Under the pieces are notes generated by a model, which was given only the letters and a program-made list of their open reading frames with translations, was not told the origin of the DNA and made no database searches. A stretch of 64,000 bases of DNA, taken from NCBI GenBank assembly GCA_004802725.1, contig SGPM01000075.1:28927-92926 (forward strand). The letters are read 5' to 3'. Every line of letters starts with the position of its first letter. Position 1 is the first letter of the stretch. This DNA comes from Antrodiella citrinella (lineage: Eukaryota > Basidiomycota > Agaricomycetes > Polyporales > Steccherinaceae). Of this stretch, positions 11,376-23,419 are shown piece by piece. The translations under genes were made by a program, and so were the position numbers.

Positions 11376-11723
11376 ATTCCAACGCGTGTCAGGTCTGCTA
11401 GTGCATGAAAATATGTAACGATACATACCTAATCCCGACGTCCTCAAAAATATGTTCAAGATGTTTGGTAGAGACGGTATGAGCTGCCGTGAATGTGACG
11501 GATATGGAAGAGACTGACGACCAGAAGAGCCTGAAGAGGCAACTAAGCACGTCGCTAAATTGGGCAAAAACATGGTCAATCACGTGACCGATCCACCTTT
11601 TGCGGCGGCGAGCTTCGACGCAAGCTAAGTAGAAGATGACCTGATCTTTTCCAGTCCAGATGTCATCCATATTGCACAAAGATATTTCAATTTTCACCCC
11701 CGCTAGAACATGACGCTTCAAAA
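11376..11723. other. intergenic
   Basis: Promoter side of the uL5m gene and 3' side of the pectinesterase gene, both on the minus strand. Nothing coding is recognised. Confidence 0.4.
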
Positions 11724-13444
11724 TTAACTACTAACATACTCGTAGTCGATCCATTCAGGTCGCTGGAGGAACACATTCTCCACTGTGAAATCCTTCGCTT
11801 GGCTCGGAGTCAAAAAGTGCTCAATGGACACGCGGCTACTGATGTTACCACCTGGACCTGTGTCATGAAATGCTCCCTCAATCACCGAATGCCATATGAG
11901 CGAAATAGTTTGAACGCGCCTGAAGAATGATACTCTGCGTAAAAAGTGGAGTTCATAATAACTGGCCTGCGATCGGACAAGCGTCAGTGGATGATCGATT
12001 ACTCTTTGTCGCTTCGAAGACTATACCTGGCACTGTCGAATGGCGTCCATCCGGCTGGGGCTATACTCTCATCCATGAAGGTACGAAGGTACACCGTGGC
12101 AGCAAGATCATTCCACGGTCGACCTAATCAGCACACGACACCCCACCTCAGCACGCTTCACGGAATGCAAAGAAGAGATCGCTGGGGTAGTACGCACCCA
12201 AGAAGCATTTCCCGTCCGTGATGGTAGTTGCATTTGCGTCCGGTGACTGTTTCACTGTCTAAGCCGCGATATAGACATGGGATAGACCAGATTAATGCAC
12301 CCTGATGATCTTCGAATCTGCGACATACGCTCCGTACCGATTTCCAGGTGCGTCCGTGAGATTCGTCCCCTTCCAAGCAACGAGTCCCCCGCCGCAAGCA
12401 CGATTGGCCAAGATGACATTTTGGAACCAGCTGTCAAATAGCGGGGCTGTAAGTACATCATTCTGGATGGAGTATGTCAATGCGCACGCAGTGCCGAATC
12501 CAAACAAATCTGCACAAACACAAATCAGCTCACGAAGCGATGTCTAGGAAATTATTTGACGCACAGTCTGTGGCTCCGAACAGAATACTGTCAACTACGT
12601 AGGTACTGGCGTTTCGCCCGGTGTACCAAGTATCTTGGAAGCTTTCAAACGTACAGCCATAGAAAGATGCGTTCGCATATGAGATATCTGTAACCAAGGC
12701 CTGCGAGATTGAAAAGTTTGCCTTTATTCAACAACACATTTCGAAAAGAAGTCAGCTGGATTACAACGGACGTCAAAATTAGCCCATACTGCTCGATTTT
12801 GGAAATCGATGTTGTACGCCTTGAAATCCACGTTTCCGAATAGGGGCTGAAGAGGTGCACCAGTAGGTCCTGCTCCGATCAAAGATGCGTTGAATGAGGG
12901 TGCAACAATGAGAGTGGAAGATTGCGCATCGTCCTCCCCATCTACGACAAATCTGCTGTCCCAGATTTTCACAAGGTTACGAGTAGAAGCATTACCAGTC
13001 GGGTCGAATGCGCTTTTAGGGGAAAGTTGTCCCTGTGAAAGCAGTCCATCAGGTTCCAGCTCCAGATGCTGTTCAACTTTCAACATACCAGGAATGTGAG
13101 TGGTGCTTGTCGAACGACGTTCACGGTTTCGTGGTATTCACCTTCACCGATGAGAATCACGGAGCTTTTTTGGTGGGGTCTGTCAAGAAGTCTTCAGTCC
13201 TGCGACCTTCTTTTTGCATTCAACATAGGAAGTAATACAGGGATAGTACCGCATCCTGAACTTTGGTGAAGTGGGCCCGAGAATCCGTTGGAGACACAAA
13301 TATGGTGCCCGGCGGACAATCTAGCAGAGGTGAAACAGATATTGCCTTCTGCAGTTGACAAGGTAAAAATGCTGGAGATAGGGAAAGGACAAATTTCACG
13401 AGGAGCGCTGTAGTGAGGGCCGTAGATAGGGTACCGTGGCGCAT
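11724..13444 (-). CDS. CE8 pectinesterase, secreted
   Basis: Carbohydrate esterase family 8 (pectin methylesterase), which removes methyl groups from pectin outside the cell. ATG 13444 starts a hydrophobic secretion leader (MRHGTLSTALTTALLVKF). After it: FVSPTDSRAHFTKVQDAVLSL, ILIGEGEYHETVNVVRQAPL, FGNVDFKAYNIDFQNRA, NASTYVVDSILFGATDYLFGFGT (split by an intron), SWFQNVILANRACGGGLVAWKGTNL, then CFLGRAWNDLAATVYL-like text near 12160-12090 and a C-terminus near RPEWIDYEYVSS with TAA at 11724-11726. At least seven short introns. The RACGGGLVAWKGTN block marks the fungal CE8 subgroup. Pectin use would fit a plant-litter or plant-associated life. Confidence 0.87.
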
Positions 13445-14109
13445 ATTTTGCGTGCCAGATGAACACGAAGGGTCTGCATCCCGGAAGCTCATTATAAGTA
13501 TGAGTGAACGATACATAGAAGACTTGTCAAAGGTGCGCTGGCGGGCCGTCGAGACCATCTGACCGACATTTGATGGAGTGGTTCGCGGTGAAAGTCGAGT
13601 CGCAGGTGACCATGGCAGTCGACCAGAACGGAACGACGCAGCCGTTGAGATCTGACTTCAGAAGCAAAGCCAGAGGTGGCCAGATAAATCTGGCCACCTC
13701 CCCGAGTATCTGGCTGCAACGCAAGGTCAACCTGATCCACCGACGAAGTCGAATCCACGAGTTACCACTCACGAGGTTTGCGTCGTCCAAGGCGTGCGGT
13801 CGAGACAGCGGGTGAAACTGATCATGCGACTGCTGTAGGATTGCAACCTCCGGTCACATCGTGGTACACAACTGACGAGGCATGTTCACGACCAATACAT
13901 ATGATACCGATGCCAGTGCGAGCGACTGAGGCAAAGTGACACTGATTCATTCACTGAAGTCAAGCCCAAAATCATATGCCAAATTGGGACAAAACGTGGC
14001 GACCACGTGTCAAGTTTCGCGACGCGCAGCGGCAGGCTCAGCTGTTGACTTGTACTGTTCCTTGCACATTACCACCATTATCTATTCCCTTCAGTCTACG
14101 CCCTCGAAG
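13445..14109. other. intergenic, divergent promoters
   Basis: Between the pectinesterase (-) and the syntaxin (+). It contains a 28-base near-perfect palindrome (separate entry). Short open frames here run through the palindrome on both strands and have no recognised content. Confidence 0.4.
13673..13700. repeat. 28-base palindrome (13-base arms, 2-base centre)
   Basis: GAGGTGGCCAGAT is followed after AA by its exact reverse complement ATCTGGCCACCTC. It could form a hairpin or bind a dimeric regulator. It sits about 230 bases upstream of the pectinesterase ATG and about 410 bases upstream of the syntaxin ATG. Confidence 0.85.
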
Positions 14110-15225
14110 ATGAGCTTCCAAGACATAGAAACTGGTCTTAACCAGAGGCCTCTCTCTCCGCTCGGAGCGCCGCAGTCGCAGGAAGAGTCGGCATTTCTGA
14201 CGCTCCAATCTTCCATGTCAATGCAAGTTTTCAAGATCAATGCAAATGTTCAAGGAATTTTGAAGCTGGTCGACCAGTTGGGGACAGGGAGAGACTCGGC
14301 GAACTTGCGGAAGTCCCTGTGAGTAATGAGCCGCCCCCTTCGCTTCTAGGTCCAAGCTGCTGACCCAATTTCCCCATAGCCATGATTTGACTGAAGTGAC
14401 TCGGGAGATGGCGAAGCGTGGCTCAGACGACTTGAAGAAGTTAGCAGCGCTGCAATCGACTTTGGTACGTCCGATGTCCTCCGTGGTCGTCGCTGACCGC
14501 ATTTCACTAAGTCGCTGGCGCCGTACAGCCCCGACACAAGACTTCCCTTCAGAAGACCTCCCACGACTTCCAGCTTTCCCTTGTGGCTTTCCAGCGCGCG
14601 CAACAAGTCAGCGCGGAAAGGCAGAGGACAGTTGTGGAAGGCGTCAAGATCGCTGTCGAGGAAGAGGCAACTCCGTGAGTGATGTACGTCATTACGGACT
14701 AGAGGTTACTCACCCCACGCCCCAGAGAGGAAGGATCAAGCAACCGTTCTCCATCTCAGCGTCAAGCTCAGTTGCTGCAGACGCAGCTGTCTCCCCATGA
14801 ACTCGCGTATCAAGAGTCTCTGATCCAGGAGCGCGAAGCTGAGATTCAAGAGATTGAGACGGGAATTCATGAGCTCTCCCAGATCTTCCGGGACTTGGGT
14901 ACACTGGTCCAAGAGCAGGGAGGCATGCTAGGTGCGATCGGTCACTTTCATTCCGTTGCTCCAACTCCTCATGCATCAAATCTTAGACAACATTGAGTCG
15001 AATATATCATCAATCGCTGTCGACACTGCCGGCGCAGCCGAGGAGCTCACAACCGCTCACGATTATCAGCGCAAAGCAGGAAGGAGGGCTCTGTGCTTGA
15101 TGTTGGTACTCGTCGTGGTAGTGGCTGTGGTGCTCTTGGCAGTGCGTATCCTTCTTGCTGTGGCTCGATGTGCCACTGGAGTACCCGTATTTCGTTGACG
15201 TTATGTTTCCTAGATTTTGTCATGA
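14110..15225 (+). CDS. syntaxin (Qa-SNARE), Pep12/Vam3-like
   Basis: Endosomal/vacuolar t-SNARE driving membrane fusion. Exons 14110-14318, 14380-14464, 14529-14674, 14726-14931, 14987-15141 and 15214-15225 join in frame. N-terminal Habc helices run through QVFKINANVQGILKLVDQLG and HDLTEVTREMAKRGSDDLKK to FQKTSHDFQLSLVAFQRAQQ. The SNARE helix spans LIQEREAEIQEIETGIHELS to DNIESNISSI, with the zero-layer glutamine in LVQEQGGML. It is followed by a single hydrophobic C-terminal anchor (ALCLMLVLVVVVAVVLLAIL) and almost no lumenal tail, as is usual for syntaxins. The last exon codes only Ile-Leu-Ser. Pep12 versus Vam3 cannot be decided from sequence alone. Confidence 0.92.
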
Positions 15226-15500
15226 CCGTGGTGGACCCATTTCTATTGCTATGCTTGTGCGTGACGAGCGCCACGGACTTATTTCACATGTACGTTTTAT
15301 GAATACCCTATGATTATTGGATTATGATATCTGTTCGTGGACACCTGCTGCGATTCTAGGATTGACATCGTAACATATATGTACGACGGCAATGGTAGTG
15401 TCCACTGTTGCACCAGTTCAATTTCTAAGACGCGTGCATCATCTCCGCTCAACAGAAGCTTCTCCATGTGTGAGTTTACTAGCCGCGCGATATGGGGTCA

Positions 15501-15526
15501 CAGGTCATTTTACATGTCATGACCTG
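15501..15526. repeat. short inverted repeat
   Basis: CAGGTCAT and its exact reverse complement ATGACCTG are separated by 10 bases. It could be a regulatory site; it may equally be chance. Confidence 0.4.
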
Positions 15527-15954
15527 GTCGGCGCAATGTCAACATTTCGGATCGCGGACCTCACATTCTCGTCACAGCCACACAATCGTTTCGTAAGATC
15601 CCCGCCATTTTTCGTTGTGCTAGCGAAGGTCGTTATCCGGAACGAGCGATATCGGACTCAAATCACCGCCCGCTCAAGTCGTAGAAGCCTACCCCACACT
15701 GGTACGAGCGGTTGCATCCTCGCGTCTTCAGCAACCAACATAAAAGATCCGGGGTTTCGAAGCACAACCACCCACCCCGTTTGTTGGCTTCTTCTGTGAT
15801 ACCGCGATCTTGTCTCTCACTTCATACCTTGGCACCCATAGCAGGTCACTCGCGACCCGCTCACCTTTGCTTCGACGTCTCATCAACAGACAGTGGTGTA
15901 GGTTCAAAAGGTCGTCTCGGGATGCTGATGTCTATAGAGAGGTAGCAAAAGATA

Positions 15955-15962
15955 CATAAAAG
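15955..15962 (+). promoter_or_regulatory. TATA-like element of DUF6533-type gene
   Basis: CATAAAAG lies about 70 bases before the ATG at 16028 and is followed by a pyrimidine-rich stretch (CTCCTTCTCCTTCTG), a common fungal core promoter layout. Prediction only. Confidence 0.35.
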
Positions 15963-16027
15963 GCCGTGCTCCTTCTCCTTCTGTGCCAGTGCTAGATTCG
16001 AGAACAGGGACTACTTGCTGCTCCTCA

Positions 16028-17937
16028 ATGGCCAGCGACGCGCCTTTCCCCTATGTGACGGATGTCGGGCAAACGTGAGTATCGCTCGATCTTCCTGTCA
16101 TTCCGAGTAAACTAAACGCTATGGTTCATTGTTGTAGGCGCGTCACCGTCTACATGGGCTTTGTGAGCTTTATGATTCTTGTCTGGGACCACATTATTAC
16201 CCTCGGAGATGAGGTTCGTATGCCGTTTGGATACATCGTTCGTAGATTCTGACGAGCCTCTGCGTAGATTGACTATATTTGGAAAGGCAAAAAAGGGCCA
16301 AGTCAGTACCGTCTATTCCTCTTTGCTACATTCACGACTTCGGTTATCTTACCCCACTGCCTCAGTTGTATGGCTCTTCTTCATAGTACGTCGCTGTCTC
16401 ATTCATCCTGTGAAATAATGTTTGCTTACTTACCCACAAGAATCGGTATTTGAGCCCACTTGGGTTCATCATCAACCTTTTTGGTAGGTTAAGCAGTCGT
16501 CCATGATGAATTCTGCCATAACCTTTCGCTTATAGCCTATCTGTCTCCCTCCTGGACGCCTGAGGTATGTTTCGGTTCGCAATACAATGCTTGTTTTCAA
16601 ACTTACCCTCCCAATATTAGAGGTCTGTCGTTCCATGAGACAGTCGCCCTACCCCATTATTCTGACAAGATCATAGATGTCAACACTTCGTTCGATACGA
16701 GGGTAGCATGACTGTCATTGGCTTAAATGTTTCTGCTCTCATGATGTTTCTTCGGTAGGTTGTTATCGAGACGAACCTTCTCCAATTAATGACTGATTGT
16801 TCTCATCCGCAGAGTGTATGCTATGTATCCTTCTAATTTATACATGATTGCACTGGTTCTCGGCGCCTTCGTCGTTGAACTCACCGTCAACGCGTGGCTC
16901 CTCACCCACGGCATTGGTACGCACTCAAGCCATTCCACAGGATCATTGTCCCGCTCACCTCGAGATTTCTGCAGCTGTAATTCATGACTCACACGTTCAC
17001 AGTTAGTGAATCGAATCCGCACATTTGAAGATCTTCTTACCCCTTTCCTCCTTCAGCCTGCACGATGGTCTTTTCTCCTGATGTGTACGCTTCCCGAGTA
17101 CTATGTTTTGAACCTTCGCTCAGCACTCATCTCCAGGCCCGCTCATCTTGCATCTGCATCTGCTTGGTTACCCCTCACCTACGATACCATTGTTGTCATC
17201 CTCACGCTCAATCGCACTATAAAGCCAATCCGACATCAAACTGCAGGCAAAATTATGAGGGTGCTATTGCGGGATGGCCTTATGTACTATAGGCGAGTCG
17301 CATTCAATCATACGTTTCCGGGAGTGTTTTGTTGACGACTTTGACAGTGTAATTTTCGCCGTCAACCTTGTTCTCACTTTGATGATAGCGCTGGCACCGG
17401 AGGGTATCCAAAACATCACCGCACAGTATGTATCACCTCAAGTGGGGGGCCAGTACTCCAGCTGATCTCATGATGATTGAATTACAGGCTAGAATACCTG
17501 TAAGTGACGCTATGCGTCTGCTTCTTGTGGTTCTGGCTGATCCCTCCCACAGTCTGACCGTAGCCATGATGTCCCGCATCACGCTGCACCTCAAGAAACA
17601 AGGACGGCTTCATGAAGTCATCGACTGGGACTCCGGGGGCGCGCATACCCTCCGCAGCGGCATCGTTAGCGCTGTGCAACCTACACGCCTCTATTTCGCT
17701 CGCTCGCACCACAGCGATCGTGCGCCGCACTCGGATTCGCACGGGACCAGCCAAGGTCGCCCGACTGAAGTCACCGTCACCATTGACGAGCTCGTCACTC
17801 ACGATCGCGTCGACTTCTTGGATGTCTCCAATGATCACGATGCGGGCACGAGGGAGCCTTCATTGCACGAATATTCGGATACGAAGAAGCACGTCGAGTG
17901 GCATGAGATGAATCGCATAGAGAGCAGTTCTGTTTGA
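16028..17937 (+). CDS. DUF6533-type multispanning membrane protein
   Basis: Member of the large basidiomycete family of multi-helix membrane proteins with an N-terminal DUF6533 domain; function unknown. Start MASDAPFPYVTDVGQT. Family blocks occur in order across many tiny exons: VTVYMGFVSFMILVWDHIIT, GDEIDYIWKG, LFFINRYLSPLGFIINLF, CQHFVRYEGSMTVIGLNVS, MMFLRVYAMYPSNLYMIALV, then SAWLPLTYDTIVVILTLNRT, SVIFAVNLVLTLMIALAPEG and a C-terminal MMSRITLHLKKQG segment. About seven hydrophobic helices are predicted by eye. The C-terminal tail is cytosolic in character, rich in Ser/His/Arg, and ends ESSSV. The introns are among the shortest here, so exact exon edges are approximate. Confidence 0.8.
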
Positions 17938-19670
17938 GATCTGCTGTCCGTCGATGTCGTTGTATCGATGTCGCCGATTGAAATATGTATTATTGTGACA
18001 CAAAACTTCAATGCCAGTTCACCCTTCGAGTCTACGACGAATCTCAACATGCGCCACAAATCATCTGTGCTACAGGGGTCCTTCTTTCGGACAGAGCGGG
18101 AAGCGCTGACCTGCTAGCGCAGCCTTCCCCTATCTTGTCCTTGAACTACTCGTGCGCAGACTTGAAAGTCGTCAACCTTGATATTATCACTCAGTTCGTT
18201 ATTGGCACAACAACCAATGTTACCAGTCAAGTACCAGTGGTCCAGTGGCAGTTTGCCCAGACTCCCAAGTCACTTTATAACAGATCGGATACTCCGGGCC
18301 CTGCACTGAACGCTGGTTGCATCACAGCCATTTACTACTCTGTGTGGCCGAATGATCACTGTGTAGACAGTGGTACTACAAGACACTGTCTGGCCACCGT
18401 CTTGCACACTGACGTATACTAGTTAGTATTTACTCAGTCATACAACGCGCACTGATAAATAACTTTGCAACACAGTCCCGACTCCCTGATATTTCACGAA
18501 GACTACCGATCATCAGGTGACGATGGATATTGTAGCCGATCAAAGTCGGTTCGAAAGTACGTACTCCTCACGAAAATACGGTGGCGAAACCGCTCCGAAA
18601 GAGATCTAGAGGGCTCGGACCCGCGGTCCTTGTTGGTGTGGCGCAAGCGCGTTTACTACTGCTATCCTTCCACTGAACTCCAGCTATCTGATAGTAGTAT
18701 TTAGTACACAAGGCCGATGTGTAGCGTGGTTCGATACCTACCCGTATCGCAAGATAATCATATCATGGCATAGCATAGCTGTGACTCGCAGAGATGTTGA
18801 GAGATCGAAATCCGGCATGGGCCCTCAGGCCTCAGGCTGTGACACTGTAGGACTGGATCGCTGTGAAAGGCTCGAGCTCGTGACTCGTCTGCCCAGACAT
18901 CGCAGACTGTCGGAGATTCGGGATTTTATCAGGAGTCCTGCAGAAGTACTGTATAGTTTTTGGTGGGCCCTTCCTTCGTCTGCGCAAACCGACGATATGT
19001 TTCGATCCTTGGTGCATTTCATGACAACAGTCGCCGTTGAAATCATGAACATACAATGAGCTACGACCGAAACAATTGTGTCTGGTCGCCATGGTTTGAA
19101 CAAAGTTACGTGGCTCTACATGCTAATTGTGCCTGTCGTAGACGCGGGGGTTGGTTTCCAGTGATTTGAAGGTTGGACGGAGCTGTAGATGATATTCGCA
19201 GAACGAAGGAATCCCTAATCAGTATATTCACGATGCACATCACAAGGAAAAAACTCGCACCAAGACTACGCTTGCAGCTTGACCCAAACAGGGTACAGTA
19301 CACGGCGATGCCACGGTTCCTTTGGTTATGATAGCGAAGGTCTTGCGAGGGCCTTGGGAAGGTCGCAGATATTGAAAACGACGAGTTCTCGACGAGGCTT
19401 CTGCGACTACACGAGCAGCAAGACGACGCTCTTTGTGAATCGGAAGAACGACTTGGCGATTGCGTCAAGCCTCAGGAGCGTTCGTAGATGGATGGAACAT
19501 AGCGAGACTCTGTGTCTCACCGAAGTATTCGAGAATGGTTGTGATTCACAACACTTATGCTATGACATCTCTTCGAGTTCATACCTCCCCTGTTATGCGT
19601 GGCACGCACTCCGTAATTGGGGGATCCGGGTCGAACCAACGGCTCCTCTAGGTCAGATCGGCTGAAGTAT
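17938..19670. other. gene-poor stretch with degenerate repeat
   Basis: 1.7 kb without a convincing gene. A 145-codon open frame (17985-18422, plus) has no family features. The right part, 18955-19292, is an old dispersed repeat found again inverted at 26689-27052. Open frames at 19279-19665 (plus) and 19106-19468 (minus) overlap each other and look like noncoding shadow. Confidence 0.45.
18955..19292 (-). repeat. degenerate dispersed repeat, inverted partner of 26689-27052
   Basis: The reverse complement of this stretch aligns along its length with 26689-27052 on the plus strand with small indels, roughly 75-85 percent identical by eye. Shared landmarks include AACTTTGTTCAAACCATG, ACACAATTGTTTCGGTCG and GTCGGTTTGCGCAGA. 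No open frame is shared. It may be a remnant of a mobile element or of an ancient duplication. Confidence 0.8.
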
Positions 19671-20944
19671 TTATTGATCAATGCACATTTTATGACAAGA
19701 CGACTGGTGCCTTACCAAGTTCTGTTTCAGAGGAGCCTCTAAAATCATAGGCCGAGACGTCGGGGACAAGAGGTCCAGCGATGCGGTGAGTGAGCTGTCG
19801 GCGGTGACACAGTGCATTTTAGCTTCCCCCAAGCGACCAAATGTAGATCTGGTCATAGCCGAAGTCAGTGTGCCCCAGCTTTCAGAGCTGGTATTCCGGA
19901 CGCCGCGAGCTGAGGTCTGGAACGTGAAACGGACGGTGATGCGTTCAAGCGGTGCTGAAGGCAAGCTGTGGAAGAGCTGAGCCAGCCACCGTATGTGCCC
20001 TTCCTGCAGCACACCGCCAGTCAGCTCGAGCTGGACCGAGCGTAGCCCTGTGTTTCGTTCAAATGTGAAGACACCTACACCTACATCAATATATGTGCGA
20101 TAAAACAGGAATCAGAGCAAGCTGTACCGTCGTTACGTGTCCATTCTTCGTTGACGGTGAAGTCCAAGGTCAAATCTTCCAGAATCGGACCGCATTTCTT
20201 GAGCATCATTCCTACAGAACGCTTGACGTCTCTGGTGATGACGAGATCGTCGGTGGTAATCCTGAACACGATGCTCTTGATTGATCCAGGAGAAGACGAA
20301 AGGAGCATCCAATTTACGTAGTTTATGAGCGCACGACCATCAGAGCTGATCGCCAGGTCACCCAAACGCAGGGAATGCAAGCGTGGACCTCGTCGCACGT
20401 CATGCATGATCTCGGGATCGTTGCGTGACACGGGGACAGGTGTGAGCTGAAGATTCCGCAGCGCCGGAAAATTGCAGATGAACCTAGAGAAGTCGGCGAA
20501 GGAAGTGAACGACACAAATCGCAGGGATAACGTGTGGACGGTTTTGAATTGCGAATATCCCAGATGGAACTCCGATGAGCGTATCAGATACGTCGAGACA
20601 TGCATGAGACTCAGCGTGTGCATGTTTGTAAGCATCTTGAAAAGGCGTAGAGGTACGATGCCAACCCAAGTATGCATGTTTTTGCTGCCGGGTTTAGGGC
20701 GGATGCGGAGCTGTTGGACGAGGCGTCCGTTCTCCTGACGTGCGAAGAGGGATAGAGTCAGGCGGTCCAAAGACTCTCCGGATGTTAGAACTATGTTGCG
20801 ATAGAGGAGGGTATGGCTCCTCGGATACCAGGACCGGCACGTAAGAGCGCATGCCCACAGGGTAGCATGGTCGTCATACCGCCATGGTTTAGTTCCCCAG
20901 CAGTAGTCGATGATCTGCTCGCAAACTTCAATGGGGATATGCAT
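19671..20944 (-). CDS. F-box-like protein
   Basis: F-box-like protein of the type common in agarics; such proteins usually give SCF ubiquitin ligases their target choice, but the substrate is unknown. The N-terminus MHIPIEVCEQIIDYCW followed by LWACALTCRSWYPRSHTLLYR is the F-box-like motif. After it come leucine-rich segments such as LFKMLTNMHTLSLMHVST, FKTVHTLSLRFVSFTSF and FPALRNLQLTPVPV. One intron (20075-20127) joins TVNEEWTRNDG to VFTFERNTGLRSVQLELTGG, and the second exon runs to TAA at 19671-19673. Total about 400 residues. No signal peptide or membrane segment. Confidence 0.75.
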
Positions 20945-21422
20945 GGTGCTGTAGACAAAGATCTGTAGCGTAACAGTCAGATATAGACGTGCAGAAAGAG
21001 TATAAAGGCTTGCTTTGGCTCGTCAAGCTTCCAGTGGGTCAACTTGAAGTTGATGGCAAGTGATAAGCCGTGAACTTGCGGCGTCAACATCTTGAAAGAC
21101 CAGATTTGAGTGTCGCACTTCTTTCGAATCTCTCGCCTTGTATACAACGATGTCAGCAAATAATACAATCGATGTCTGAACGAATGTGCTTAAGCCTCAA
21201 AACGACAGGCTCGGAAGGAAACAGACAATAAATCACGGTCACGTGTCAGACGCGTGAATCGGAGCTCGAAGTGGAAACGCCTGCACGGTCACGGTTCGAC
21301 TTGAACAACCCCGTTATTTGACCGACCAGTGCCACCTCTCCGAGTCTCAGCCACCTCTCCCTGGCTCTCCTTCGCGATACCATTTCGAGTAAACCTCTTA
21401 GTCTGATTTCTGCTAACGAGCA
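20945..21422. other. intergenic, divergent promoters
   Basis: Between the F-box-like gene (-) and Aurora kinase (+). A CT-rich leader with CCACCTCTCC repeated lies just before the Aurora start. No gene seen. Confidence 0.4.
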
Positions 21423-22825
21423 ATGACTTCAATCAACGCTGTCACGCGGCAGCTAGGTGCTCTTGAAATCTCATCCAAACCAAATACGCAGAACAACAGT
21501 TCGCGACCAACCCACCAGAAGAAACCCAGTCAAAACACTGGCAATGTCAGCAAACTATTGACCAAGTTTGCCGCCCCAAATCCCTTTCCTTCGACTCACA
21601 GCAAGACCGCTTCCGTTACCTCGTTGAATGGGATCAAGTCAACTGCAAGGCCACCTTCCCCAGCGAAACCTGTCGTTGCCGCTCTAATATTAAGGCAGCC
21701 CAACATCGACATTGGAACGTATGATGGAGGATTTGAGAAAGAGAACGAGACGAGGGGCGAGAAGGTGTATGGCGAGGCAGCTGAGGATCTGGCGTTAGAT
21801 TCGAGTGTTTGTGTGTAAGTCCGAACGCTGCCACTTCACACGGCTTCCAACGTTGCTGAAACATTCTTGACACAGTGAACGACCTACTCGAGAATGGCAT
21901 CTCTCGGATTTCGACATCGGGCGGCCATTGGGCAAGGGAAAGTTTGGGCATGTGTACATGGTGCGCACGAGGGACCCGAACTACATCCTCGCCCTCAAGT
22001 GCCTCTACAAGTCCGAGATCGTCCAGTCACGCGTCGAGAAACAAATTAGGAGAGAGATAGAGATTCAGCAAAACCTGCGACACCCCAATGTTCTCCGCCT
22101 ATACGGTTACTTTCACGACGAGAAGCGGATCTTCCTCATGCTGGAATTCGCTGGCAAGGGTGAGCTGTACAAGCAGCTCATGAAGCACCGCTGCTTCACC
22201 GAGCGCAGGAGTTCGCGCTATATCGACCAGATGGCAGACGCACTCTCGTACCTCCACTCGAAACACGTCATACACCGGGATATCAAACCGGAGAACCTCC
22301 TTCTTGGTATCAACGGCGAGCTGAAGATCGGTGATTTTGGATGGAGTGTCCATGCGCCGGGTAACCGTAGGACGACGCTCTGTGGTACACTGGATTACCT
22401 CCCCCCGGAGATGGTTGAAGGCAGGGAGCATTCGGAGAAGGTCGACCTGTGGGCTTTGGGTGTTCTCACGTATGAGTTCATCGTCGGTAACCCTCCGTTC
22501 GAAGAGCTGTCCGGCCACAATGGTGAGTACCCGTCAGTCTCTCTACTGTTCATCGCGCTCACAAAGTGAGCAGCCACGTATAAGCGCATTGCGAAGGTTG
22601 ATTTAAGGATTCCTCCAACGGTCTCCCCGGAGGCCCGCGACCTCATCACCCGCGTGAGTCTTTCGTACACGCTTGCACCTGCGCTTCACAGCCTGACATA
22701 CCATCCATCTCTAGCTCCTCCAGTACGATCCGGAGAAGCGGCTTGCCCTGAGCGAGGTGCGCAAGCATCCGTGGATAATGAAGTACAAGCCAAAGGAGTC
22801 TTCCATTGCGTCACCTCCTCCATAA
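21423..22825 (+). CDS. ARK1: Aurora kinase (Ipl1/Ark1)
   Basis: Aurora family serine/threonine kinase, catalytic subunit of the chromosomal passenger complex, which corrects kinetochore attachment and drives cytokinesis. Exons 21423-21814, 21876-22522, 22574-22653 and 22715-22825 join in frame. A 130-residue basic, Ser-rich N-terminal extension precedes the kinase domain. Kinase motifs: [38 protein letters not shown], the Aurora signature [32 protein letters not shown], and the C-lobe end [17 protein letters not shown]. The protein ends [16 protein letters not shown] carries the activation-loop threonine. Symbol by homology; filamentous fungi usually have a single Aurora kinase. Confidence 0.95.
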
Positions 22826-23419
22826 TCTTTCGAATCACTAGCAGACCGCCATTTGCTGTTGGATTTTGTTGCCGGTGCTCCCCTCCTTGCTCTTCCTTCC
22901 CAGGACTACATACTTGCGATACCTTTGACGATGTATACCTGGCGGGCGTTATCACTCATGATGCATATCTGATATCTGACAGCGGCAGACTGATCTGCCG
23001 CAAGCTCTCAGAGCATGGTGGCTCGTCCCTCTTTGATTGGGCAACCAGTGCGGCGACACGGGATGCACTTATCTCTGGGTTAAAATAGCGGAATTAGGTC
23101 AGTTCAGGACGCACTGCTTGAGTGACGCACTGAGTGGTATGCAAGGTTCGTGGGCGCGCGGCGCGTCTATTCCTTTTTGTTCTCGGACATGAATATATAC
23201 TATACACTGCACTGGAAATTTCTTGACATTCCTTTGATCCCCTCATTGTCAGCCTGTCGACTGTCCATAGAGCACGAAGACGCAACTATGTGATACATTT
23301 GATAACAGGAGACTATAACAAGCCTATAACCGACGCAGCAACCGTGTATGGGCACATACTCCTACTTCCAAAAAAAACTGTTGCAAAGGCTCGAAGAGGA
23401 TCCACTATCGCCCCCCCTC
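22826..23419. other. intergenic, convergent 3' ends
   Basis: Lies between the 3' ends of Aurora kinase (+) and the F-box gene (-). An open frame continues for some distance past the Aurora stop in another frame, but it has no recognised content. Confidence 0.4.

Larger units (their letters stand above)
15226..16027. other. intergenic
   Basis: About 800 bases before the DUF6533-type gene. Contains an 8-base-arm inverted repeat (15501-15526) and a TATA-like stretch near 15955. The 135-codon open frame across 15392-15799 has no recognisable content and is not called. Confidence 0.4.

Noticed and set aside
18955..19292. Protein-coding gene across the dispersed repeat
   Set aside because: The two repeat copies do not share an open frame in any register, and both have indels that are not multiples of three.
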